Below, piece by piece: positions 48,566 to 57,076 of a stretch of 64,000 nt of DNA. The stretch is from the NCBI RefSeq assembly GCF_000222485.1, contig NC_015914.1:3702001-3766000 (forward strand), read 5' to 3'. The notes beneath the pieces were generated by a model. It was not told the origin of the DNA. It made no database searches and was given only the letters and a program-made list of their open reading frames with translations. Numbering within the stretch: position 1 is the first letter of the stretch; every line of letters begins with the position of its first letter. Both the position numbers and the translations under genes were made by a program. The stretch is from Cyclobacterium marinum DSM 745. GTDB taxonomy: Bacteria > Bacteroidota > Bacteroidia > Cytophagales > Cyclobacteriaceae.

Positions 48566-48721
48566 TTAATAAAATTTTCCACGCCCAGCATCGTCTTCGC
48601 TTCTAATGCTGTTAAAGTAAGTTTGGTTCTGTGGAATTGCTGTTTTTTCACTTTCAGGATAGTCACGACTTCCTAGGGTTGAAAACAACAAGATTTCGAA
48701 TAATAATTTGATAGTTGACAT
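48566..48721 (-). CDS. Possible 51-residue peptide gene
   Basis: A short frame starting ATG at 48721 and ending TAA at 48566: MSTIKLLFEILLFSTLGSRD, then an acidic/polar stretch and SEDDAGRGKFY at the end. The N-terminal 16 residues are hydrophobic. I know no family for it. Support for expression is the intrinsic terminator about 60 bases downstream on the same strand; otherwise the evidence is only open frame and composition. It could also be the coding remnant of a non-coding RNA locus. Confidence 0.4.
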   Translation of the reverse strand: MSTIKLLFEILLFSTLGSRDYPESEKTAIPQNQTYFNSIRSEDDAGRGKFY

Positions 48722-49119
48722 TTTTTTTCTGGTTCTATATAAAAGATTTATTTAATGGATTGAGGTGAATGGTGTCGTCAATTGAAACCTCAATCCAAGC
48801 CTGCTGGCTTATAGTTTCGTCTAGAGATTCTTATTAAATATCTTATCGAAACTCAGGCATTTACACCTATTATAGGGCAAAAAATGTTCCTAAAACAAGA
48901 AAAAATATTAAAAAACGAAGAGTGCTCACGAGGGGAATTTACTGCACCGAGAGGATGAAAATATTTGTAAAGAGGTGAAAAGAACTTGTTAAGAGGCTAG
49001 AAGGAGAAGCCAAGAGGATAAACTAAATGATGCTGATTTGATTTTGATTTTGGGTGATTATAATTATATTTAAAATGATTTTTTTTACTGTTGTAAACCC
49101 TTAATAAAAATATATTTGT
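48722..49119. other. Intergenic region with periodic repeats
   Basis: No protein gene is supported. It contains the promoter zones of the small minus-strand frame and of the plus-strand orphan gene, and the 21-bp periodic array at 48928-49032. Confidence 0.5.
48928..49032 (+). repeat. Five imperfect direct repeats with exact 21-bp spacing
   Basis: The hexamers ACGAGG, GAGAGG, AAGAGG, AAGAGG and AAGAGG begin at 48928, 48949, 48970, 48991 and 49012, each 21 bp apart; the bases after GAGG are A-rich and loosely alike. Two helical turns per unit would place the motifs on one DNA face. The array ends about 88 bp before the ATG of the orphan gene, so operator or iteron-like function is possible. 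The purine bias could also produce such a pattern by chance or from decayed heptad-coding sequence. Confidence 0.55.
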
Positions 49120-50724
49120 ATGCCATATTTGGATTATATTGAAAGTCATCCACTATTTAAAAAATACCAAAATAACAATAGACACGACGCTAATATTAAA
49201 TGGAGATATGAACCATTTTATTTTTTAGGTAAAAAGGTTGAACAAAGAGTAAAGCAATTTTTATTGTATGAAAGAGAGAAGTACATTGATACCTTGAAAG
49301 ACAGGTACTCTAAAGAATTAGCAGATTATATTCCTTTCAATGATGTCGGACCTGTTAATAAGGATCAAAAGTGGCACCTTCGATATTTAGTAGAGGATCT
49401 ATTAGGAGAAGAATATTGGCCCTATAAATCTAATGAAAACAAAGTGGCTGCTGATTTTTGGAATGCAGCTTTGTATTTTAAAGAGAAAAAAGATGAGGAG
49501 GATAAGGATCCACCAGCTTTTTCAAGTATGAGGGCCCTTGATGCCATTGCTAAATTATGTAGATATGAGAATTTTGATGATTTTATTCACCAATGTTTTT
49601 CAAAAGACCTCGAGATAGACATTGTCTTATTGCCTTTTTTTTGTCAAGATTCTCTGTGTACTCAATTGGAAGATGAATTGGAGCACATCTGCAAGGAACT
49701 AAAACAATGCCCTGAGTACGATTTAAATATTGAACGAGTTCCAGATAAAAAGTTTTCGGGCTTTACTCAATTTACTAATAGAGATGCTGAAAAGTTTGGT
49801 GACGAAAAAATGGCAGATTTTGTGATTTGGGGCAAAATGTTGAGCCCTAACGAAGTCACATTAACTTTGAAAATATTAAAACCGGATATTGATTTTTTTG
49901 GAGATGGTTTCAGTTTAAAAACAGATAATTTTAAATTTCTAACCTTTATAGAAGAGTTTAGGTCAAAACTTAAACAAATGATTTCATGGGCTTCTGCAAT
50001 ACGGCATTTTTACCAAGGGAATTATGCTGAATCCATAGCCCTATTAAAAGATTTATTAGACTCGGGGTATGAGGAAATTGAATTGAATTTTCGTATCGCA
50101 GTCCTCTACGACCTAATGGAACAATCTGTAGACGCTAATCATTATTATTTCAAAACTTTAAATTTGGTAGGAGTAAAAAAAGTTATAAATGGTTTTCAAG
50201 GGCTATTTGACCTCAATTTTTTTCAAGTGATAGAGGCTATCACCACTGATTATATTAGAGTTAATGGGGATTATATCAATAAGGAAAAACTTTTAGATCC
50301 TAATATAATGATTAATGAGGTTTTGATGCTAATGATCTTTGAAATCGTGAGGGTGAATCTTGCGCTTAAAAATAAAGAGGATTTACCTAAGGAGGTTTTT
50401 GAACGAGTTTTAGTAAAAACTATCAATCAAATTCAGCCCAGTTGGTTGAAAACCGAATACAAGGATCTTTTCGGAAAAGCTTATTTTGAATTGGGTTTAA
50501 TTAATGAGAATAGGTTAAAGGAACCTGGGGACATTGATCCGGAACATGTTTATATTTTTTATGAAAATGCTGCTTTGAATCTGGATATAATACATACGGA
50601 TCTACATGACAAGTGTATACAATTTTTTAAGAATTACCGAAGGTTAAAAAGGATAATCGAAAGAATGGAAGGAAGTATGGAAAATGATAATCCTTTGTTG
50701 ATTAAATACAAAAACAGTTTTTAA
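49120..50724 (+). CDS. Orphan protein with TolB-like core and TPR-like C-terminus
   Basis: A 534-residue soluble protein without signal peptide. I recognise no established family. Residues 165-270 look like a divergent TolB-type alpha/beta domain (IDIVLLPFFCQDSLC, then MADFVIWGKMLSPNEVTLTL). After about 290 the sequence is helical with TPR-like units (IRHFYQGNYAESIALLKDLL, LNFRIAVLYDLMEQS, LFGKAYFELGLI). The N-terminal 160 residues are charged and aromatic with no motif. Isolated on the plus strand, with a repeat array upstream. A sensory or regulatory role is possible, by analogy with the TolB-like/TPR protein at 29.0 kb. Confidence 0.7.
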   Translation: MPYLDYIESHPLFKKYQNNNRHDANIKWRYEPFYFLGKKVEQRVKQFLLYEREKYIDTLKDRYSKELADYIPFNDVGPVNKDQKWHLRYLVEDLLGEEYWPYKSNENKVAADFWNAALYFKEKKDEEDKDPPAFSSMRALDAIAKLCRYENFDDFIHQCFSKDLEIDIVLLPFFCQDSLCTQLEDELEHICKELKQCPEYDLNIERVPDKKFSGFTQFTNRDAEKFGDEKMADFVIWGKMLSPNEVTLTLKILKPDIDFFGDGFSLKTDNFKFLTFIEEFRSKLKQMISWASAIRHFYQGNYAESIALLKDLLDSGYEEIELNFRIAVLYDLMEQSVDANHYYFKTLNLVGVKKVINGFQGLFDLNFFQVIEAITTDYIRVNGDYINKEKLLDPNIMINEVLMLMIFEIVRVNLALKNKEDLPKEVFERVLVKTINQIQPSWLKTEYKDLFGKAYFELGLINENRLKEPGDIDPEHVYIFYENAALNLDIIHTDLHDKCIQFFKNYRRLKRIIERMEGSMENDNPLLIKYKNSF

Positions 50725-50958
50725 CCAAAATTATATTCCTTGTTTATTGCTGAAAATTGTACCAAACCCCTGTTAATTTAAGAATTCGATCACTTTAAAT
50801 AATGCAGGTTTTGCAATACTTTATGGTTGCGGAGTATTAACTTATCTTCTATAATCTATGGAAAACAATATTTTAAAGTGAATTTACTCCATTCCCCTAC
50901 TTTTCTATGTATTTTTAATTTATTGTCATTAGATTTATGGGAGATCAGATGAGATAAT

Positions 50959-51870
50959 ATGAATCAGGGACATAAAATCCTCGTGGTAGGAAGTGCGAAT
51001 ACAGACATGGTCATCAGAGTAGAAAAATTTCCGGCTCCGGGAGAAACATTATCGGGACATAATTTTTTACTAAATGCAGGAGGAAAAGGAGCCAATCAAG
51101 CCGTTGCCGCTGCACGGCTTGGAGGCAAAGTTGCCATGATGGCTAGATTAGGAAACGATCTTTTTGGAAAACAAACCATTGAGAATTTTAAAAAAGAAGG
51201 GCTGAATGTGGAAGGTGTTGTACTTGACAATAAATTACCTTCAGGTGTGGCTCAAATTGTAGTTGACAAGTCTGGAGAAAATACCATAGTGGTAGCAGGA
51301 GGGTCTAATTTGGCTTTAAATACAAGACAGGTCAATAAATACTATAGCCTAGTGCAGGAAGCCGAAGTAATTCTTTTGCAGTTAGAAGTCCCTATGGAAA
51401 CCGTTTTATATGTAGCACAAAAGGCCACAGGTCTGGGAAAGAAAGTAATTTTGAATCCGGCTCCGGCTAATAAACTTTCAGATAAACTATATGCCTCAAT
51501 TTATGCCATTACCCCGAATGAAACAGAAACCAAATTTTTGACAGGTATCAATATTACCGGTGAAAAAAGTGCGCAACATGCGGCAGATTTTTTCCATGAC
51601 AAAGGGGTTAAAGTAGTCATAATAACCCTAGGTGCTGCAGGTGCCTTTCTTTCCACACCCGATTATTCCGGTACAATTGCCACATCTGAGGTGGAAGCGG
51701 TGGATACGACAGCTGCAGGGGACACTTTCAATGGTGCCTTGGCCACTGCTTTATCCAACAAGATGGATTGGGAAGAGGCAGTAGCCTTTGCCAATAAGGC
51801 TGCTTCTTTGTCTGTGACCAAACATGGAGCGCAAGCCTCTGTACCATTTTTGAAAGACCTCAATGTCTAA
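50959..51870 (+). CDS. rbsK: Ribokinase
   Basis: A 303-residue PfkB-family kinase. The N-terminal signature is VVGSANTDMVIRVEKFPAPG, with the second motif NAGGKGANQAVAAARLGG (about 38-55) binding the sugar. The C-terminal PfkB signature is DTTAAGDTFNGALATAL, where the Asp is the catalytic base. It phosphorylates ribose to ribose 5-phosphate. The nucleoside hydrolase (46 bp downstream) and the sugar transporter point to the use of ribose released from nucleosides, supporting ribose over other pentoses. Confidence 0.92.
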   Translation: MNQGHKILVVGSANTDMVIRVEKFPAPGETLSGHNFLLNAGGKGANQAVAAARLGGKVAMMARLGNDLFGKQTIENFKKEGLNVEGVVLDNKLPSGVAQIVVDKSGENTIVVAGGSNLALNTRQVNKYYSLVQEAEVILLQLEVPMETVLYVAQKATGLGKKVILNPAPANKLSDKLYASIYAITPNETETKFLTGINITGEKSAQHAADFFHDKGVKVVIITLGAAGAFLSTPDYSGTIATSEVEAVDTTAAGDTFNGALATALSNKMDWEEAVAFANKAASLSVTKHGAQASVPFLKDLNV

Positions 51871-51916
51871 TTGCCTGAAATTATAAAAAATATATTTCTT
51901 ACATTATATACTGCTC

Positions 51917-52918
51917 ATGAATAAGTTTAACATTGTCTTTGTATTAAGCCTGGTTTTAATTGGATTTACCAGCTGCCAAAAATCGTCTGATACCACCAAA
52001 CATCGAGTACTTTTAGATACAGATGCGAACAACGAATTGGATGATCAACATGCCATGGCTTACTTATTTTTCAATGGAGATGTTTTTGATGTAGCCGGCA
52101 TTACTGTTAACACTACTCGAAATGGAGGGGATATTGAAGGACACTACCAAGAGGCCAGAAGAGTAATGGACCTATGTAATGTGTATTCATCCATGCCTTT
52201 GCACAAAGGAGCAAATGCATCGTTTGAAGAAATCAGACAAAACTTGGACAAGGCAGATTTTGATGGGGCTGAAGCGGTCAACTTTATCATAGAGGAGGCC
52301 CATAAAAAAGCAGATGAAAAACTAATTCTTTTGCCGGTAGGGAAATTGACCAATATTGCCTTGGCATTAGAAAAAGATCCATCTATTGCCGATAAAGTAA
52401 GAATCGTATGGTTAGGTTCAAATTATCCCTATCCTGGTGAGTACAACCAAGACAATGATGAAGCTTCGCTAAATTATATTTTAAATGTTGATGTACCATT
52501 TGAGATGGTTTTGGTTAGAGGAGGAAAAGAAACAGGTACCGCCGCAGTTTCTTCTAATAGAGCTGAAATCAATAGCATCATGCCGGGAAAAGGTCCTTTG
52601 GCTGACAATCCGATCACAGGCAGACATGGTGATACTTTCGATCACTTCGGGGATTATTCCGTTAACCTGTATAGTAATATTCATACTTACGATGAAGCAG
52701 GAACAAGACCTTTGTATGACATGGCAGCCATTGCTATAGTAAAGGATCCCTCTTGGGCTGAGAAAAAAGAAATTCCTGCACCCCTATTGGTAGATGGGGA
52801 ATGGCAGGAAAGGCCAAATAATCCAAGAAAAGTGATGATATGGGAAAATTTTAACAAAGAAGCCATTATGGGGGATTTCTTTGATAGGATGGAAAACTAT
52901 GTACTGGTTACCCCTTAA
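51917..52918 (+). CDS. Nucleoside hydrolase-like lipoprotein
   Basis: A 333-residue member of the inosine-uridine hydrolase fold. A signal peptide ends in IGFTSC (lipobox, Cys20), so it acts outside the cytoplasm. The calcium-binding N-terminal signature appears as LLDTDANNELDDQHAMAYLF (33-52), a form with insertion relative to DTDPGxDD. At the second motif the usual His-Asp is Tyr267-Asp268 (RPLYDMAAIA). It likely cleaves nucleosides to base and ribose, ribose then being imported and phosphorylated by the neighbours, but the Tyr substitution leaves substrate and activity less certain. Confidence 0.82.
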   Translation: MNKFNIVFVLSLVLIGFTSCQKSSDTTKHRVLLDTDANNELDDQHAMAYLFFNGDVFDVAGITVNTTRNGGDIEGHYQEARRVMDLCNVYSSMPLHKGANASFEEIRQNLDKADFDGAEAVNFIIEEAHKKADEKLILLPVGKLTNIALALEKDPSIADKVRIVWLGSNYPYPGEYNQDNDEASLNYILNVDVPFEMVLVRGGKETGTAAVSSNRAEINSIMPGKGPLADNPITGRHGDTFDHFGDYSVNLYSNIHTYDEAGTRPLYDMAAIAIVKDPSWAEKKEIPAPLLVDGEWQERPNNPRKVMIWENFNKEAIMGDFFDRMENYVLVTP

Positions 52919-53008
52919 TGTTTTTATGAAGACATTGTTTCTCCTCATCGCTTCAATCAATTTATCGCTATTGGCCAACTAATTTGTAGTTAACAAAACC
53001 CTTAACCA

Positions 53009-54007
53009 ATGTTTATAATCAACGATTACCCTCTGGCTGTCTTTTTTTGTTTCATTACCATGCTATGTTGGGGCTCATGGGCCAATACACAAAAATTGGC
53101 AGAAGGTAACTGGCGTTTTGAGTTGTTTTATTGGGATTACGTGTTGGGTATAGTCTTGTTGTCCCTTGTTTTTGGATTAACCTTAGGGAGTATAGGAGAA
53201 GGTGGTCGATCTTTTTTGGGTGATTTGAGCCAAGCAGCCCCTTCGAGTTATTGGAGCGCTCTGGCTGGCGGTGCTGTTTTTAACTTGGCCAATATTTTAA
53301 TTGTAGCAGCAATATCTCTTTCCGGTATGGCTGTAGCTTTTCCGGTAGGCATTGGACTTGCCTTGGTTTTGGGAGTCATGATCAATTTTATTTCTGAACA
53401 GAAAGGTGATCCGGTATTGTTGTTTATAGGAGTAGCCTTAGTCACGGTGGCCATTATTTTGGACGCTTTGGCTTATAAGAAAAACAGTAGGGACCAAGCT
53501 AAAAATGTTTCTAAAGGGCTTAAACTGGCTTTGATCGGTGGTGTTTTAATGTCTTTTTTCTATTTTTTAGTTCAGCAATCCATGTCCTTAAATTTTCAAT
53601 TACCGGAGGTAGGCAAGTTCACTCCCTATAGCGCTGTGTTTGTGTTTTCCCTAGGAATATTTTTGAGCAATTTTATTTTCAATACCATCCTTATGAAAAA
53701 GCCTGTAGATGGAACTTCTTTGACGTATGGAGATTATTTTTCCGGAAGTTTTAAAGTCCACTTGGTGGGTATATTAGGAGGAGCAATCTGGTGCATTGGT
53801 ATGGCTTTTAGCATTATCGCCTCAGAACAAGCAGGGCCGGCCATTTCCTATGGGCTGGGTCAAGGAGCAACCATGGTGGCAGCATTTTGGGGAGTCTTCG
53901 TGTGGAAAGAATTTAAAGGAGCTACCACAAGAACTCAAAACATGCTTCGAAGTATGTTTGCCTGTTTTATCATAGGAATCATTATAATCATTTATGCCGG
54001 CCTATAG
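53009..54007 (+). CDS. GRP/RhaT-type sugar transporter
   Basis: A 332-residue membrane protein with ten predicted TM segments in two related halves (TM1 AVFFCFITMLCWGSWANTQK; later SGMAVAFPVGIGLALVLG and LVGILGGAIWCIGMAFSIIA). It matches the glucose/ribose uptake (GRP) transporter group of the drug/metabolite superfamily. With ribokinase and nucleoside hydrolase in the same orientation, ribose is the likely cargo. 90 bp separate it from the hydrolase, so it is probably the third gene of the operon. Confidence 0.85.
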   Translation: MFIINDYPLAVFFCFITMLCWGSWANTQKLAEGNWRFELFYWDYVLGIVLLSLVFGLTLGSIGEGGRSFLGDLSQAAPSSYWSALAGGAVFNLANILIVAAISLSGMAVAFPVGIGLALVLGVMINFISEQKGDPVLLFIGVALVTVAIILDALAYKKNSRDQAKNVSKGLKLALIGGVLMSFFYFLVQQSMSLNFQLPEVGKFTPYSAVFVFSLGIFLSNFIFNTILMKKPVDGTSLTYGDYFSGSFKVHLVGILGGAIWCIGMAFSIIASEQAGPAISYGLGQGATMVAAFWGVFVWKEFKGATTRTQNMLRSMFACFIIGIIIIIYAGL

Positions 54008-54118
54008 GAATTGACTTCCTGGTAAAGAATTTTGAATGGAAGCCTTAAGCTTGGTAGTCAGCAAATTTCAATTGTAAGGTTGATAAGTGAGTACCAAGAG
54101 AAGGCTACGCTATACTTT

Positions 54119-54442
54119 TCAACCTGTCAAAATTTTCTCACATGCCTCTTTACATTCGGTGCAAGCTATTGCGCAATTTTTACAGTGCTCGTGATCATGT
54201 TGACTACATTCATCTGCGCATCTGCTACAAACATTGACACAGAACCGCAGCAGTTCGTCAATTGGCCCAAAAGACATTGAAAGGATTTTGGCTGTGCTCG
54301 AACAAACTTCTGCACATACCCGGTCGGTCCTAATGCAGGAAATCATATGTGCAACATTTTCTTCCTCCAAGCAGGCGTCTGCGCAAAAATTACACGCTTC
54401 AGCACAATCATTTAAAGTTTTGATTAAAGCTTCATTTTTCAT
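54119..54442 (-). CDS. Cys-rich four-helix-bundle copper-binding protein (DUF326)
   Basis: A 107-residue protein with thirteen or so cysteines spaced along four helices (CAEACNFCADACLEE, CIRTDRVCAEVC, FCVNVCSRCADECSQHDHEHC, CAIACTECKEACEKI). This is the pattern of the Csp-type copper-storage and DUF326 ferredoxin-like proteins, in which cysteines line the inside of a four-helix bundle. No signal peptide, so it is cytosolic (Csp3-like) if started at 54442; an ATG at 54475 and a TTG at 54484 would add up to fourteen residues. No copper pump is adjacent. Confidence 0.85.
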   Translation of the reverse strand: MKNEALIKTLNDCAEACNFCADACLEEENVAHMISCIRTDRVCAEVCSSTAKILSMSFGPIDELLRFCVNVCSRCADECSQHDHEHCKNCAIACTECKEACEKILTG

Positions 54443-54506
54443 GACTTCGTAATTTAGGTTAGTTTTTTTAATCATTGATTCCAAAAATTATGCCTTAATC
54501 AATCAA

Positions 54507-55358
54507 TTACTTGGAATATTCCAGATAAGCCAGCCTACCAATTGTGGAAATGATACTGTCTGCTTCAGCTATTTCTGAGAAGTTTTCAACCAGTACTGTA
54601 ATGAAAATGGGATTTTCACCAAAAATGATCCCCGCATCCCCTCGGACATAATCCAAGGTACCGGTTTTATGAGCAATGGCCACCCGATCGGGTAATAGGT
54701 GGGGTAACCCTGTGTTATCCTCGCAGTTTTTTAGCCATTCGATAACTTTCAAGCTTGGATTTTCAGCAAGCAAGTCTCCATTGTAAAGGGCTAGTAAAAG
54801 CCTGTTGATTTCTTTTGAACTACAGTAATTTTGCTTACCCTTTTCTATTGCATCGAAGTCCATCATGAATCTATTCAGCTGAGTGGCTGAGTAGTCATTT
54901 TCCTTCATCCATTTTTGGAAGGCTTTCAATCCTAACTTTTTTATGATAATATTAGTGGCAGTGTTGTCACTTACCCTGATCATTTCCTTAGCCAAGTATT
55001 CATAAGTTACACTAATCCCTGCAGGTTTAAATTGTAATTCTCCGGATCCACCCACCTTGTCCTCGTCTTTCAGGTGATAGTGGTCTTGCAGTGAGAAAGT
55101 CCCTTCTGATGCCTTTTGCATAAAATATATCAGCAATGGTACTTTAATAATACTAGCAGAAGGGATTATTTTATCTGAGTTAGACATTGAAAGTATTTTC
55201 CCTTGCTTATTCTGGATAATATAGGACAATGATACCTTGTTATCTATGGTCTTCAAATAGGCCTTCAACGATTGTTGGGCTGATACATGAATATTATTAA
55301 GGCAAAATAATGTAAAAGCGAAAATGAAGGGAAAAACTGAATTAAACCGTTTCATCAT
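54507..55358 (-). CDS. Serine beta-lactamase/PBP-fold protein (class A-like)
   Basis: A 283-residue exported protein (signal peptide to about residue 27, ending HVSAQ). Class A hallmarks are present: SxxK at Ser69-Lys72 (SIIK), SDN at 130-132, and KTG at 231-233. The omega-loop glutamate (Glu166 in class A) is not found: the stretch TQLNRFMMDFD places Met165 where Glu is expected, with Asp169 at the Asn170 position. A hydrolytic beta-lactamase role is therefore doubtful; a penicillin-binding or other acyl-enzyme role is possible. It lies 9 bp downstream of the AbgT-family transporter. Confidence 0.82.
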   Translation of the reverse strand: MMKRFNSVFPFIFAFTLFCLNNIHVSAQQSLKAYLKTIDNKVSLSYIIQNKQGKILSMSNSDKIIPSASIIKVPLLIYFMQKASEGTFSLQDHYHLKDEDKVGGSGELQFKPAGISVTYEYLAKEMIRVSDNTATNIIIKKLGLKAFQKWMKENDYSATQLNRFMMDFDAIEKGKQNYCSSKEINRLLLALYNGDLLAENPSLKVIEWLKNCEDNTGLPHLLPDRVAIAHKTGTLDYVRGDAGIIFGENPIFITVLVENFSEIAEADSIISTIGRLAYLEYSK

Positions 55359-55367
55359 AACCCTTTT

Positions 55368-56912
55368 TTATGGTAGATATTCATAGGAAGATTGTAAACC
55401 TAATGGAATGCCGAGCGTCCAATAAATCAATAGGAACACCGTCCAGATAAACAGTAAATATATGGAGTAAGGCAGCATTATTGAAACCAACGTGCCTATT
55501 CCGGTCTTCTTGATGTATTTTTGACAATAAATAACCACCAAGGGAAAATAAGGGTTCAATGGTGTAATTATGTTAGAAACCGAATCACCTACTCTATATG
55601 CAGCCTGGGTAAGATCCGGTGAAATTTGTAACTGCATCAACATAGGGACAAAAATAGGGCTAATCAAAGCCCATTTTGCTGAGGCTGATCCTACCAATAA
55701 GTTAACAATGGCGCTCAGAAATACGATGCTGATAACAGTTACCTGAGAAGGCAAGTGTAAGCTTTGGAGAAAGGAAGCTCCTTTTAATGCAATCATGGCT
55801 CCGATATTTGACTGAGCAAATGAATCAATAAATAGGGCACAGAAAAACGCCATGACTATATAGTGAGACATTCCTCCCATAGATTTACTCATGGAAGCGA
55901 TAACGTCTGCAGATGTTTTATAATTTTTAGATAAAAAGCCGAAAATTATACCAGGGATCCAGAATATTAGAAAGATAAAAGGCACGATGGATCGCATCAA
56001 AGGGGCTGCAAAGGAGGTGATTTCTCCTGATTCACTTCTTAGGCTGGAATCCTCAGGATAAGCCCAAAAGAAAAGTCCAAAAAGACCGAGGAACATGACC
56101 AAACTTGCGATTTTAAATGCAGTTTTTTCTTCGGGCTTAAGCTGCTCCATTTTGGGTAGATCCGAGAGGTTTTCATCTACAGTTGTTGTTCTTTTTAGTC
56201 TGGGTTCAATGACTTTATCCGTTAAATACCACCCTACTGCGATCACCACAATACTCGAAAGCCCTGTAAAGAAAATGTTATTTAGTGGGTTTAGTGTAAT
56301 GTTAGGGTCGATAATCTGAGCAGCCGATTGAGTAAAACTTTGAAGCAAGGGGTCTATGGCAGAAGGGATAAAGTTGGCACTAAATCCTCCGGAAACCCCT
56401 GCAAAAGTAGCAGCAATCCCCGCCAGTGGATGTCGGCCGGCAGCATAGTAAATAATTCCCCCGAGCGGAATTACCAAAACATACCCGGCATCAGCCGCAG
56501 TATGACTTACGATGGCCACCAAAATAATTATGGGCGTCAACAAAATTTGTGGTGTAAAACTGAGAAGGTATTTTAGGCCTGCATTGATGTAACCTGAATA
56601 TTCAGCTACACCAACCCCTAACATGGCCAATAAAACCACACCTAGAGGTGGGAAATTAATAAAAACAGCAATCATTCGAGATAAAAAATCAGCCAGTTTT
56701 TCCCCGGTAAGTAAATTTTGGATAAACAATTTTTCTCCGGTTCTCGGGTCTATGGCTCCAAAATCAATAGGTGCAAGTAATGCAGACAGCAACCATGTGA
56801 GTAACAATAACGCTAAAAATAGGACAGCAGGATCAGGAAGCTTATTTCCTGCTTTTTCGATGGCATTTAAAAACCTATCCATCAGGTTATTCTTTGGGGT
56901 TTGTCTATCCAT
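55368..56912 (-). CDS. AbgT family transporter
   Basis: A 514-residue membrane protein with at least ten TM segments. AbgT signature regions are visible: LTWLLSALLAPIDFGAIDP near the N-terminus, PIIILVAIVSHTAADAGYV, GVSGGFSANFIPSAIDPLLQ, and VNLLVGSASAKWALISPIF with YRVGDSVSNIITPLNPYFPL near the end. The family imports p-aminobenzoyl-glutamate or exports antifolate compounds depending on member. The ATG at 56912 was chosen; the TTG at 56930 would add six residues. In a two-gene operon with the beta-lactamase-fold protein, an unusual pairing. Confidence 0.9.
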   Translation of the reverse strand: MDRQTPKNNLMDRFLNAIEKAGNKLPDPAVLFLALLLLTWLLSALLAPIDFGAIDPRTGEKLFIQNLLTGEKLADFLSRMIAVFINFPPLGVVLLAMLGVGVAEYSGYINAGLKYLLSFTPQILLTPIIILVAIVSHTAADAGYVLVIPLGGIIYYAAGRHPLAGIAATFAGVSGGFSANFIPSAIDPLLQSFTQSAAQIIDPNITLNPLNNIFFTGLSSIVVIAVGWYLTDKVIEPRLKRTTTVDENLSDLPKMEQLKPEEKTAFKIASLVMFLGLFGLFFWAYPEDSSLRSESGEITSFAAPLMRSIVPFIFLIFWIPGIIFGFLSKNYKTSADVIASMSKSMGGMSHYIVMAFFCALFIDSFAQSNIGAMIALKGASFLQSLHLPSQVTVISIVFLSAIVNLLVGSASAKWALISPIFVPMLMQLQISPDLTQAAYRVGDSVSNIITPLNPYFPLVVIYCQKYIKKTGIGTLVSIMLPYSIYLLFIWTVFLLIYWTLGIPLGLQSSYEYLP

Positions 56913-57076
56913 TTTTATACTTTCTTTCAAAAATAAGGAAGGAAAATGAAAATTGTAGGGATGGATTTAATTTAATGATTAAAAGCCAAGACATTTCTTC
57001 CCTATGGAGAAATCAGAATAGGAGCAATCATTCGACTAAATGCAATTTGCATCAATTTAGGTACGCATTGATTGCA

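Noticed and set aside
48463..48666. 67-codon frame on the minus strand
   Set aside because: It runs through the intrinsic terminator at 48482-48506 and overlaps the better-supported 51-codon frame in another phase.
48928..49032. CRISPR array
   Set aside because: Only a hexamer is shared per unit, without long repeats, spacers of constant length or cas genes.
54507..55358. Naming the gene as an antibiotic-resistance beta-lactamase
   Set aside because: The deacylating Glu is not found, so hydrolysis cannot be assumed.
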